Shown piece after piece: positions 33,327 through 45,107 of a DNA stretch of 64,000 nt. Each line of letters begins with the position of its first letter. The first letter of the stretch is position 1. This DNA is from Oscheius sp. JU75. Taxonomy: Eukaryota > Nematoda > Chromadorea > Rhabditida > Rhabditidae. The DNA is taken from positions 9,114,001 through 9,178,000 of the forward strand of contig JASJZC010000007.1 of NCBI GenBank assembly GCA_037178855.1. The letters are read 5' to 3'. The notes under the pieces were generated by a model, which was not told the DNA's origin, made no database searches, and saw nothing but the letters and a program-made list of their open reading frames with translations. The position numbers and the translations under genes were made by a program.

Positions 33327-35488
33327 ATGTCCGATACTGAAGGAGAACCTAAGCCCAACTACAAGAGATCGGCACAGGATGACCACGCTGACACACCTAG
33401 TAACAAGCGAATGGCCCATTCGGATGATGGTACGTCCTATTTTCTTCTTCACATCTATTGAAATCTTGTAGAACACGTGGCCGTGAAGATCCTCATTCCT
33501 TCCGCAGCCGTTGGAGCCATTATTGGAAAAGGAGGTGAAGCCATGAGACAGTTGAAGGCCAGCTGTCAATGCAAGGTCCAGATGAGCAAGACTTCTGACA
33601 CTTATCCAGGTAAATTCAGTTTTATTCGATGTTTGGAAGAAAGATAAGCCTTATTAGTGAGTCGAGAAGTTTGCAACCACTTTCCTTGAAGATTTACCAC
33701 GTCTCCATGCCTCTTACCCGTAAGCCTGTGTCAGATACGTGAACCTCTTTCTAGTTATGTCAATTGTCTCTTTCACCTTGTGCTCCATATTATTTTTGAG
33801 GCCACTTGTTTCTGGCAAATTTTCAACCGGTATCTTTCCCACTGTCCTTCTCTCCCTGTATTAGTAACTCTATCTAATAACCTCACTTCACAATATTCAG
33901 TCAGATTCCATCCTTTCTGTTCTAACACTAAAACGAGTGTATACTTTTGTAACATAGAGACAGTCATGGTATCAGCAAAAGTTCTGTCTTTTTCAGGAAC
34001 CAACGAGCGTGTCTGTCTCGTCCGTGGAAACCTTTCCAACGTTCTGAGCGCAATCACCAGCATTCAGGAGAAGATCTTCGACAAGTGCGATGCTTCAGTT
34101 CCTTCTGACTCCTTCGATCACAAGGGAGCTGCTCGCGGCAATGAGGTAAGAGCCCATTCTGTTGCAAACTCAAATTTGCTTGCAGATGAAAATCGTGATG
34201 CCCAACACCTCGGCTGGAATGGTCATCGGGAAGTCTGGTGCCAATATCAAGGAAATCCGCGACGTCTACGGCTGCCAGATTCAAGTTTTCCCCAAGGCTG
34301 GAACCCCGGAAGCCAAGACTTCTACCGAGAGAGTCGTCACCATTGCTCATGACCAGCAGGATGTAAGAGTTAACATAACAAGCTCTTATCCTTGTGATTC
34401 AGCAACTCCTCTCCGCCACTCAACGTGTCATCGAGAAGGTCGCTGCCGATCCGCATCACGAGAGCGAAATCAACAAGGAGGATCGTGGAGACATCAAGAG
34501 GGAGATGGGTGGTGGACCCATGTACGGTGGTGGAGGACACCAGTCCTTTTCTAATGGACCTCCTCCCCAGTTCGGATCCCAGCAGCAGAGCAATGGAGGC
34601 TACGGATACTCTTCTCCCTTCGGCGGTGGACCGACTCCGCAGAAGTTCAATCCGACTAATGGTCTGGGAAATGCAGAGGTTTGTATCGATCCTTGGAGAG
34701 TAAAAAACATGAATAGTTAGTAAAAGAAAACTAGATGTCAAGATAAGATCCCTCTCAGATCACTGGTACTTGAAAAAAGTACAAATCTCAGGGACTGCAA
34801 ACTTGAATATCGTGAGTAAACCGCACAAAGGGTGCAAGAAAAGCAGCTGGACAGGCGCCTCTTTTTGAACTTCGTGCAAGAAACTTTCAAACTTGTATGT
34901 AGACAGATACAGCAACAAAATATCGGTAATCTAGCATGGATATCTGTCTGACTCTCACTTTGGAAGGCAGCATAAATGGGATGCCTGATTTGAATATGAA
35001 ATCCGAACTTTATATTGTTCAAGTCTTTCGAACACTAGTTTGTTAGCTAGAGAAACATGATGAACAGGTCCTTTCAGTACAGGATATACATGCTTCTGTA
35101 GCTGACAATGTACAATCCGAAGTTGAACAGCAGTCATGAGGGTTCTTAAAGCTACTAACAGGCAGCCAAGCTTGCTATAATAGCTAACCGCTCATTTTAG
35201 TGCTTCAATATGAGAGACAGATATGGTTCAATATATCAAAGTTTTAAGCTCCTGAACTTCCTCGACAACCTCCAGACTACTCTGCGAACATCCGGCTTCA
35301 ATGAGGGCAGTGTCTCTGAGGTCATGTCTGCTATGCAAGTTTTGGCTAAGTACAACATCATGGGTCTTGGCCTTGGTCTCGGAGTGGCCGCCATGGCTCA
35401 GATGAGATCCAATCAGGACTCCCAGCAGGTACTCTCTGACGTATTTTCAAAACAAAAAGATTCTTTTCAGGGCTGGAGACAGTCTTAA
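33327..35488 (+). CDS. Nova/Pasilla-like KH-domain RNA-binding protein
   Basis: Nuclear RNA-binding splicing regulator type. About seven exons, near 370 aa. N-terminal acidic/basic tail with a likely nuclear-localisation stretch (PSNKRMA). KH1 has VKILIPSAAVGAIIGKGGEA, with GxxG loop GKGG, and the Nova hallmark MSKTSDTYPGTNERVCL. KH2 has MKIVMPNTSAGMVIGKSGAN (loop GKSG) and TERVVTIA. A Gly/Gln/Asn-rich linker follows (GGGPMYGGGGHQ; QFGSQQQSNGGYGYSS), then a conserved-looking tail (AMQVLAKYNIMGLGLGLGVA). Vertebrate Nova has a third KH domain near the C-terminus; none is visible here. A large intron (about 33611-33996) splits KH1, and another (about 34680-35250) precedes the tail exon. Polyadenylation signal near 35751. 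Confidence 0.93.
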
Positions 35489-35872
35489 TTCTGCAAGGTC
35501 TGTTGTTTGAAATCTCATATACTTACTCATCCCTCTCTCCGTCATGTTCCAGTAGCTATAACTTGAACTCTTTTCTCTATTTATTTCGCTCCGTGCTCTT
35601 CTTGGATGTGTTACACTCTGTGCTTCGGGAATTGTCTCTCCATCCATCCTCCCAGAAGCATTCTCCTCCAACAGTATATTATCATTCATTGTCTCTGTGT
35701 TTCCACACACGGCTACGGTTCATTTCTTAGTCCAATACTCCGTTATCCCTCAATAAACCCTTCCAGTTATCTTTCTATATGATCATTTGCATGCCACTCG
35801 GATTCTCCTATCAAATATATCTACTCTTTCTTGCACTTCACAATATCCTTGTCCTTAGTGCCTGATTCCAGG
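35489..35872. other. 3' UTR and spacer, KH gene to gamma-SNAP
   Basis: Holds the aataaa of the upstream gene at about 35751 and a pyrimidine-rich stretch ending gattccag directly before the gamma-SNAP start. Spacing fits an intercistronic region of an operon. Confidence 0.55.
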
Positions 35873-37970
35873 ATGTCTGCCAATGCGGCACGTCTAGCTG
35901 AAGCTCAGGAATGTGAGCGCAAAGCCGCGGAATGGTAAGTGTTAGACCATCCCATGACCTTGTTGATCTCCAAAATGCCTGCCAAATGACTCACAACTTC
36001 CCTGGTCAAGCATCTTGATGATTGTATATCTTCAACAACTTGTACATGTCTCAAAATACTAACAAAATTCTTTAAACAATAGCCGAACCTGTTTCTGCCC
36101 AAGCAGGATAGCTCAAAATATTGGGTCCTCTCCCTCTTTCTGACTTGAGTATAAAGCAAATTCTGATCCGTTTTCTAAGAGGCAAGACAGACGAAGAGTT
36201 TTGTTTTTTGGACGGATTTTTGTGCAACAGGAACACGTTGTGCACAATAAAATATCTTCACTACTGCTTATAGCCGTGTGTATTTCGGAGTTAAACAAAA
36301 CCAGATGTTTGCCTGAAAGCTTGTCCCGATATTAGAAGTCTTTGCCTGATTCGTAAGAGTCTGTAATATCTGTTCATTGCGTATTCTTAACCTTTGTTTG
36401 CAGTCTGAAGACGTCCATGATCAAACTGAAGTTCAAGCCGGACTTTGACGGAGCTGCTACAGCACTGGAACGTGCTTCGGTCTGCTACAGGAATGCTGGA
36501 GATATCCAGAAGGCAACTAAGTCTTTGATCGACTCGGCTCACAACTATGAACAAAACGGAAACATGTTCCATGCTGCAAAGTACAGTTCTTGTCTTCTTT
36601 TTATATAAACATCGAAGTTCAGAGCCCGTGAAGGTGCTGCTATGCTGTTACGTGAGGCCGGAGACTTTGCAGCAGCTTTTCCACTGTTCAAACAGGCCAT
36701 CGAAGGCTATAGCGTCTGTGGAAGCATGGATACAGCTGCTATGACTGTTGAGAAGGCCGCCAAAGTGATCTCCAAGGACGAACCGGAGAAGGCCATCGAG
36801 CTCTACTGGCAAGGACTTGAACTTGTTCAACAGGACGACAGGACTAAGCTGGCGGGAGAATTCTTGAGCCAGATTACTCGTTTGAATCTGGTCATGGGAA
36901 AGTATCCGGAAGCATCGAAGTCTATTCAGAACGAGATCACAAAGTACACTGATGTTAATGTAAGTTATTGATCATAATGATTATAATCAACCTCCGTGTA
37001 CTGGCTTGTATCATAGTTTTTCGCTTTGCAGCCAACTCGAAGTGAAAACCGGTTTTATTGAAGCTAGACATAAACTGGTACAGCTGAATGAGACTTATTT
37101 GCAATTAGATCAGTCAGTTTGGCCCCCAGCTTAATGAAAAACCGCGGGACAATGTCGTATCTTTCAAATCCCGAAATCCCAGAGCGTAACGTTTGCACAA
37201 AAGTTATCAAAACTTTAGGGAGAAGATGCCCTCTCTGCTGCGAAGGGAGCATGAGCGTTAAAACTAGCTCAAATTTTACAATGACCAGCAAAATACACAA
37301 TGTTCTATAGATTGACCTTAGTCTATCAGTCCTTCCGTATTCTCTTTTGGCAGGATAAGCTGTTTCTTCAAGCTATTCGCTCTATTGAGACATCTCTTAC
37401 TCCTTTGCAAGGAGTTACCAAACTAGGTGGACATCAGGAAAAGAATGTAGATCCAGAGAGTTAATTTGATACAAACTTCCTACAAGACAACTTAGCATTG
37501 CTCTATTTCACCCACCCTGATCAGAACTTCATCTCTCTGACTTTGTGATACAAACAGTTCAGGAACATCTCCGTGTCGGACAGCTAGCCATCGGACTCGT
37601 GCTTGTCCATCTTGCTCTGGAGGACGCTGTGGCAGCTGAAAAGTGGTACGGATGGGTTGTAGGGTAAGGAATAGTAGCTCTTAAGCTTTTTTATATTCAT
37701 GTTATTCAGAAAGTGTCCCAACTTTGAAGCCACAGACGATGCTAGAGCTTGCCGTCAGCTCATTCTCTCATATTCTTCAGGAGATAATGGTGTTTTCCAA
37801 GACACTCTAAAGTCTGGCACGCTTCGCTCTATGGACAATGAGGTATCAACACTTTTACTTTATCTTTATCGCGTGTTCAGTTCCTCCGTCTGCAGAAAAA
37901 GCTGAAAGTTGTAGAAATCTCTTCTGGACCTGGTGGGGATGTCAACGAAGACGAGGATGATCTTCGCTAA
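35873..37970 (+). CDS. Gamma-soluble NSF attachment protein (gamma-SNAP)
   Basis: Cytosolic TPR-like helical adaptor that recruits NSF to SNARE complexes for disassembly. The ATG is one nt after gattccag. About six exons, near 300 aa, normal length. Diagnostic parts: CERKAAEWLKTSMIKLKFKP; ATALERASVCYRNAGDIQKA; AREGAAMLLREAG; AAMTVEKAAKVISKDEPEKA; AIELYWQGLELV; GQLAIGLVLVHLALEDAVAA; acidic C-terminus (DEDDLR). The longer, acidic tail and CYR.A.D..KA pattern favour gamma over alpha/beta SNAP. The intron at about 36961-37560 holds coding-like segments, including one (37355-37464) with a good acceptor, matching phase and its own stop, which could be an alternative last exon. Polyadenylation signal near 38067. 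Confidence 0.95.
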
Positions 37971-38165
37971 GTATTGGGAAGCTTTCGGTATTTATTTATT
38001 GTGCAAATGTTGTGAATATATCCTTAAAAAACGCCAATAGTTGGTTGTGCTTGTCATAATATAGAAATAAATATTTATTTACACCTGAGGTTGAATTTTA
38101 TACCGGCATTCTAACCAAACACGTCCCTAGCAAACTTAAAACAGTTTTTACAACAAAATCTTTGG

Positions 38166-40976
38166 ATGGATGCCTTCCAAACAAATGTGGATTCCCTGAA
38201 GATTTTGTTCGAGTTGATGAATAGCGGAGAACAGGACAACGCATTAGGTTCGGTTTTCTCAGATTTCTCCCAACAACTATCGCAGTTTACATGGCCACAA
38301 TGTACGAGGAACTACAGGAGATCCGACTGCGGTCTAGAATAGCCGAGGAGGCTGAAAAGAGCATTTCTGAGGAAGCTGAAAGGATTATTTTCAACAGATT
38401 GGCCGGACAAATTGTAGCCAACATGGAGTTTGGGCTCACAGGTATCAATTTCCCAGTTAATTTTTACGTTTTGTAGACAGTCTTGTTCATGAGGAAGAGC
38501 CACCGACCCAGATATGCAGTGGACCTGCTATGACCGAAGAGATATCTCTAGAGCTCCAAGATGGACCAGAGGAAGACGATAACAAGTGAGTATTTCAGTT
38601 TTCTCTTTCAAAGGAAAGGTAAAACGGTTGAGCAAGCCTTGTTATGTGCTTCTGGACGAACTACTGCTGGATCAGTTTGTTAAAATCCAGGCAAAATGCT
38701 TTGGATAGTGAGATTCAAGCAGCGATCGATGTCCGACCAGCTATTGTCTGTCATGGACTGAAGGTGCAGCTAGCCCGTCTTTCGTGTCAAGTAGATTATT
38801 CAAAAAAAAATGTGGCTACCACTTTCGGTACAGCTCAAAGTTTGATCCATGCGTCATTTTATTTCGTGTCACTCTGGGAGTCAAAAGCAACATACTAGGG
38901 GATTAACATTTTTATTTAGTTCACAGAAGGAGGGAAGATGGTTGAGACGATGGATTTAGCTCACACGAACAACCCCCAGTGCCTCCGTAGAAGTAGAATG
39001 GGGTGGAGGTCGGGGTAGCTGAAAAGCAGTTGATTAATTTCGGCTCCGAGTCCTGTGACAGAGACAAGAAAACTAAACTCACGGATCTGGGGCGGGTTGG
39101 CGGACGACGATCTGGGTCATTACCGGCATTGCCCCGGAAAATGGCTATTGAGAATGCTACACGTCTCAGAGAAAGAAAGACAAAAAGTGATTGGCTGGAG
39201 CGCTCAAAGAAGTAGGAACACTATTTCGATCAGTCGATGGCGGAGAAGACCGTGGCGCGATTTTTCAAATCGATGTGCTGTGAGACAAATATTCACATGC
39301 TAAACAGTCTCGAGGCCATTACTGTATGGGAAAGTAGAGCGATTGAGATACGTGGAAAGACGTCGAAACATGAGACAAACTTTTTGATGTAAGCTTCGGG
39401 TAAATACGTAAGGGTAGCGGTTGTCAGAGAGGAAGAGTCAAGGAGAGTTTGCTGAAACCGAAGCCTACTGAAACCTGGTATAAGGTCACCGAACTGTTTT
39501 TTTCCGGTTCATGCGAAAAAGAGATGAGTTTTGTCCTGCTCTTGTGCCGGTTACGTCAACAAGGATTCTAACCCCGAATATCAGGACTTAGCTAAGTACG
39601 GGAGTACCGAGTACGACTTCTCTAGGAATTATTTGCCTAGAACCTAGCCATCCACGCCTCTCACTTCGTTGGAGAAGCTCTGTTGCTGGAAGCAGGCATG
39701 ATGATGATTGCATACGAGAGCTCCTCCTTCGAAGTTAAATAGTGGTTCAGTGGGGGGGGCGGAGCTATGCTAATAAACTGTTTAGAATTTGTCTGAGAAT
39801 CGATGCTCAGAGTCATCTAACATAAATATAGATAAAAAAAGGAGAAAGGATCGAGCTAGATGAAACAGAAACCAGCATTGCCGAAACACACACATAAAAG
39901 TAAATAATGACAGCATAGTTGCCCTCAGAAAACGTTAAGAGTTTCTCTAACTGTTACCTCTGCCCTGTATGCTGCCACGTCCGATGATTCCTACAATTTT
40001 CGGCCATAACACTGCCAATTCTCTTACCTTCCTTCCCACAGTTTACAGACATTTACTGTACAGTCTGAAGAAGATTGAACTTTTCACAACTAACAAACCT
40101 TAAAGAGATTCAAAACAAAACAATGGGGGAAGACGGAAACAATGTATTATGACCAAGTACGGGAGGTTAATATTCCATGAGACAACGAAAACTTTTTAGC
40201 TTCCAACCTTTCAAAATATTAAAATGTCGGTGTCTTGGTATGCAACTTACAGTTAAACTGGCTAACAACAAATTTCTAAAAAAAAAAAAAGTGGATGAAT
40301 AGTTAGACTGTCTAGTTGATCATTAGCTGTTCTTTCAAATCTGTCTTGTTCATTTCTCTCCAAACTATCTTGCTTATACCATCCAATCAAGCTGTTCCCA
40401 GCAGTAAATAGCCCAGAAACTAAGGTAACTATAGCATGAAGCTTTATTGTTGCTTTAAGTCTCTCTCAACCTGAAAATTTTTAAGAACGACCTTATTCTG
40501 CATAGAGTCAGTGGTAGCGAAACATTTCCAAAAGTGTTAATGAGCTACAAGATAAAGTCTCCGAGATCTTTAGTTCAAACACAAGTATCTACTTCAATTC
40601 ATGTTTCAGGTATACATGTGCAACCTGTGGATTCATGGCCAGCAATAGGAAAGCTCTCTACAGGTTGTCTATCCTTCAGACTGTACAAGAAATCTTTCGT
40701 TTAGGCACGGCAAGAGATTTGTGCATCAAACGAGACAAAGTCCTATTCAAGAAAGCGTTGGTTACTACGTCTGTTCGTTTTGCAACTACAGCACGGAGAG
40801 GAAATACAATCTGGAACGACACTTTCAACGAGCCCACTTTGGATTGAGAAAGTATGCCCCCTGTTATCTTTATCTTACGCTTTTTCAGCCACGTTTGTGA
40901 TGTCTGTGATCAAAGATTCAAGGACAAGGACTGTCTTCGAAGCCATGTCAAACGCATACACAGTTCCTCTACATAA
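38166..40976 (+). CDS. C2H2 zinc-finger protein
   Basis: Putative nucleic-acid-binding protein, about 250 aa. Starts about 196 bp after the gamma-SNAP stop. N-terminus: Glu-rich, probably coiled coil (EELQEIRLRSRIAEEAEKSI), then an acidic segment (LELQDGPEEDDNK). Three C2H2 fingers at the C-terminus: YTCATCGFMASNRKALYRH with a second His five residues on; YVCSFCNYSTERKYNLERHF; HVCDVCDQRFKDKDCLRSHV. Introns inside the finger region are only 41 and 37 nt and must be removed to complete fingers one and three. A 2-kb intron (38587-40608) splits acidic and finger regions and could hide further exons; a coding-like stretch with an acceptor occurs at 38688-38770. Stop TAA at 40974. Confidence 0.85.
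40501..40590 (+). other. tRNA-like fragment
   Basis: AGAGTCAGTGGTAGCG at the start resembles an A box and AGTTCAAAC near 40572-40580 a B box at roughly tRNA spacing. The stems are poor. It lies in the large zinc-finger intron. Confidence 0.25.
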
Positions 40977-41175
40977 TTCTCGTTATTGGTCTCTATTCCG
41001 GGTCTGCTAGGTGATAAATGAGCCATTTACGGGTGCTAGGTCTTATCAGTACCGGACAGCTACGTTCCGACAAACCTTTCAATAAAAACTGTTTTCTATT
41101 CTTTCTTCTTGTGTCGCTTCAAGATTTCTCTTTTATACCTTAAAGCTCGTCGTATTTTTACACCTTATATTAGAA

Positions 41176-42539
41176 ATGTGTATCGCATTCCTCTGGATCA
41201 ACCCAGACCCAAACGGCAAGTACAAGCTAGTTATCATGGACAACCGAGACGAGTTTTTGGATCGTGAAACGAGCGAGCTTCACTGGAGAGACGGCGTTTT
41301 GGGAGGTAGTACACTTTGCGATGTTTTCATTGTCTTATTTGCTAGGTTTTGATGAGAAAGACCCGGCAAAAGGAACGTGGATGGGCGTGGATAAATACGG
41401 CAGAATTGGCATTCTTCTATCTATTACTCAACCAGCTCATACAAAAAATGATGCGGCGGTAAGTAGAGGTAAGGGAGTACTTGAAACAATAGTGTGTGTG
41501 TGTATTCTTGTCAACCAACTTCCAACTATCACTAGTCTGACCAGCTTGTCTCGTGTGTGGCTTTTTATACTCTCATTCTGGGAATCTAGCGGCACCCATT
41601 TCCTCTACTTATCTCTGCTCGTCTCGTAGTTACTCTTTCTTTTCTTGTCTAAAAATGGCAGAAACTGATACTTTTTCACCAAGTCTCTCTGCTTCTCTCT
41701 CTTTCTGTCTCTCAGTATCTCAAAAACACTGGTAGCCTTATTGGTGCCATTTTAGGAGTCATCGCCAAGGCATTCCTTCAGTCAGATGTCTCGGCTCGTG
41801 ACTACGTTGACCATCTTCAAGGATCAGCCACTGAGTACAATGGGTTCCAGTTTCTGGCTCTCGACAGGTTGTAAACCCTTTGTTTTCTGTCATTTTTCCG
41901 ATCAGGAATGCCCAAGATCGCTATGAATTACACTCGTTGACGAACCTCTTGGTGGATGTGATCGAACGAGTGCATTGGCCCTCAGGAATTCATGTTATCG
42001 GAAACAGTCCGCCACATGCTCCTTTCAAAAAGGTCAACCATGGACTGAGTCTGTGGAAGAACCTTGTGGATCGGCTGAAAGACAACGGAACAGAGGAGGA
42101 ATGGATCAAAGGACTGCTGGACATTGGAACTGACAAAGAAAAGTGAGATTTAGTCGCCTCTCGGTCAACGGAATTTCAGTTTCGCACCCGATGACCAAAT
42201 TGCGAAGCAGACCGGAAGACCTGATGAATACAACAAGTCTCTGTCTTCCATTTTCATTCGTTTTCCGCATGAAAGCAAAATTAGGTAGGAAGTAACATTT
42301 TTACCTCAAAAACTCATTTAGGTACGGAACAAGGTCACATAGCATCCTCCTAGTGGACAAAGACAACAATGCCATGTATTATGAGAAGCGAATGGTGGGT
42401 TTTCTTCCACGTTTGACTGCCCATAGTTGGTTAAAATGAGTTCAAATGAAAACTGTTTCAGGCTAATGCTCCCGAGGACATTTCGACTGCAGAATGGAGT
42501 GAGAAGACGGAAACTTTCAAACTGGCTAACAAAATTTAA
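41176..42539 (+). CDS. TANGO2/NRDE-domain protein
   Basis: Homologue of TANGO2 (nematode HRG-9/HRG-10 group), linked to haem and lipid trafficking and mitochondrial/ER homeostasis; its biochemistry is unsettled. Starts 200 bp after the zinc-finger stop, two nt behind tatattag. About seven exons, near 270 aa. The N-terminal NRDE motif is IMDNRDEFLDRETSELHW, preceded by the conserved MCIAFLWINP. Others: KGTWMGVDKYGRIG; SRGVIAKAFLQSD; YNGFQFLALD; VIGNSPPHAPFKKVNHG; RYGTRSHSILLVDKDNNAMY. Correct joining across the intron with the CT repeat uses the donor after AGTAGAG and acceptor ccattttag, which restores the family SRG motif. Likely last gene of the candidate operon. Confidence 0.95.
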
Positions 42540-43276
42540 CCAGGGAAAAATGGCAATTGGTCTGCTAAGAATAAATCTCTTTCTGTTTAATAGCGTATTT
42601 TGACTAGAGGAGAAGTATACATTTCTTTGGTTTCATCTAGTCATCAAAAAAGAAGAAGTTTTGAAGCTAGCCAAGCCTGCTGAAGATTGGAAGACGTCTC
42701 TTTGTCTCTGCCTCTCTCTATATCTCTGCCGTTCTGTCTTGATGTTTCTCTATCTCTCTGTCACTCTGTCTATGTGCTTCTCTGTCTAATACAATACCCT
42801 ACGCTGTGACAGAATGTCGTGCATTCATACACCAACCTCGGAAACTGAGGGAAAACCCTGGACTCTGGCAGTCTACACTCAATATGTGCAAACACCCTAT
42901 GACTATTATTCTTATCTGGACTATTTTAAACATTAACGTTCAACAGGCACTTACCCACAGCTATGAACAAACGCAGCTTACATTGAACACATGGCCCTGG
43001 ACACAAAAATAAAAGACTACACTGGGCAGCCACATAGTGCTCTGGAAACTGGCATACTGTTTCCGTGGTTTATTTAGACTCCTAGACACACACACTGCTC
43101 TGACAATGAGCATTTGATGACTACTCCGGCCGCTGTAATCTATTCTAAACACCTAAGAGCAAACAAAAAAATACACAAAAAGATCCTTTTCTTATTACTG
43201 CCCACTCCATTACAAGAAAACAATAGATAGGGGTAAGACTTTATTGCGTTAAAAGTGAATACTTCAATACGGACAC
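42540..43276. other. Convergent intergenic region
   Basis: Contains a CT-rich degenerate repeat at 42698-42790 and nothing else recognisable. Confidence 0.6.
42698..42790. repeat. CT-rich degenerate minisatellite
   Basis: tctctgtc-type units with atgtttctctatc and tatgtgcttctctgtc spacers; reverse complement of the vocabulary at 24570-24665. Confidence 0.7.
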
Positions 43277-43950
43277 TCAGTCCCTGAAAGTAGGGGGCAA
43301 GAAAGGGGTGGGGGGAAGGAGCACGGGCGCGACGTCGTTGATTTCGACCTTCTTAAGGATCTCGCGATACAGTTCCCAATGCTTCTCGTAGTTCTGGTAT
43401 TTTTTGAGCCGCTTCTCGGTTGTCAGCGGATCGATGAGAACCGTGAAGATATTGTAGAGAACTCGAACAGTTCTGAACTCAGCCATCGAGACAATGTGTA
43501 AATTTTTGTTGTAGAGAGCGAGCTCGGTCAATTGACATTCATCGTCATCATCTGGAAAACGAATAGTACTATGATGCAGCATTAGAGTCAATAGCCCGCA
43601 ATACCAAACACAAGTAACGAAACTTTTCTACGTATTCAGCCTTCTCTACAAGACAAGAAGTAGTCAGCTTAAACACTTACATTTTCCACAGCCAATGCAC
43701 CCCTTTTTTTACTAGATAGGCTGAAAGAAAATAGGGGCTAACCAGACAGTGTGATCGTGGAGGTAGTCGATCTGCGCGCCGTGCTGGGCTCTTCAGTCGA
43801 CAGTGACTCGGAAGAGACATCGTAGATGGAGATACAGCTATCGTCGTAAATCGTGAAGACGGGAGCTGCAGGCGAGGAAGAAACAAGTTTCTCCATAGTG
43901 AAAGAATAGCTCTGAGGAGAATCGCAGCCGCCAGAGTCGTTGAAGGACAT
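43277..43950 (-). CDS. Small hypothetical protein, intact paralogue of the 25-kb pseudogene
   Basis: Two exons, 43744-43950 region and 43277-43551, give about 162 aa from the Met at 43950. N-terminal half is Ser/Thr-rich and probably disordered (SESLSTEEPSTARRSTTST); a short acidic DDDDE follows the splice; the C-terminal half is helical and charged (ELALYNKNLHIVSMAEF, FTVLIDPLTTEKRLKK, HWELYREILKKVEINDV) and ends Pro-rich. No domain is recognised. An acceptor upstream (ctctttgcag) leaves room for an earlier exon, so the start is uncertain. The frame is open where the 25-kb copy is broken, which supports this as the functional member. Confidence 0.6.
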
Positions 43951-44509
43951 CGTAGACAGGAGCGGAATAACTCCAAAGCGAAAGTCAATTACTGCAAAGA
44001 GTTCAAAGTTTGTTGCAATTTTGCTCTTTTTTCGAAAAAGCAAGTAGTAATTGAGACGCTTTGGCAGAAAGAGGTGACGTGCCGAAACTTTGTGACAGGT
44101 ACTTATTATGATAAACGAGCACCACCAATGTGTTCAACTCAAAAGGAGCTTTACAATAAGACCAAATTTGATATCCTTTTGAGCATTTGTCCCCCTCCAA
44201 AACCGATCAATAGCCAGAATAGGCTTAGGTTGTTTCAATATGTTCAGAGCGGTCAGTAACGGTCCACACTTGTGTTCAGGGTCGTATACAAGTGTTCTAT
44301 GTAAGCTGTGATTGTTCACAGCTGTGGGTAAAAGTCTGTAGCAAGCGGTAGAGTTTACCTTCACTATATCAAGTAGCCTGAACTCCAGAGCGTTCAGTGT
44401 TCAAAGTATTCCAGATAAAAATCAAAGTCAGAGTCTGTCTGCACATATTGAGTGTAGACTGCCGGAATCCAGAGTTTTCCCTCAGCTTCCGAGGTTGGTG
44501 TATGCACAC

Positions 44510-44566
44510 GAGAGACAAGGATAGAGAAAGACAGATAGATAGAGAAATAGAGAGAGACGGAGGTCC
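44510..44566. repeat. GA-rich degenerate repeat
   Basis: agagacaaggatagagaaagacagatagatagagaa-type run of short GA(T/C)A units, same family as other tracts in the window. Confidence 0.6.
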
Positions 44567-44755
44567 ATCCTCCACCAAAGTATACTTTAACACCGTTCCT
44601 CCGCATCGGAAAGGTAGTCGCTCCTGTTAGTTCCAACAAAATTTTCTCTTCTGGCTGTTTTTTGAGCTATCCTGTATTTCTGCTTCTTTTTTCGTGCCGA
44701 TTTCTGCCTTTCCTGATTACTATCTCCAATTTCCATCAGTGTCCATAAACATCGA

Positions 44756-44999
44756 ATGGATAGTTCGTCTAGACCTGAGATTTATCAATATTACGTGGTA
44801 GATGATCTTTTCTGTGCTCTCTTCTATGACCAGCAAACGAATGGCTCTCCCGTAAGGACCTCTACATTGACCCAGAACGTCGCTGAAAAACGTGTATTAG
44901 ACCAGAAGGTCACTTCATGTGGTTATTGCCTCTGGATTCTACCTGTTTCACTGGCTCGCAGATGTCCTATTTCTTAAACAATTGCATTATAGGGTCTAG
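44756..44999 (+). CDS. Possible 63-aa single-pass membrane protein
   Basis: Exon 44756-44851 ends before GTAAGG; exon 44901-44999 follows cgtgtattag; both join in phase 0. The product has a polar N-terminal half (MDSSSRPEIYQYYVVDD) and one hydrophobic helix (HVVIASGFYLFHWLADVLFL). No family is recognised, and there is no acceptor directly before the ATG. Confidence 0.35.
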
Positions 45000-45107
45000 C
45001 CGCCTTCGTTAATAGAGGCCTCGTTTATAAACCATACAGTCAGGGAAAAGGTCACATTAGTGTCTCTCCTCGTTAATTTGAAACGCACCGCAGATACTAT
45101 AAGAAAT

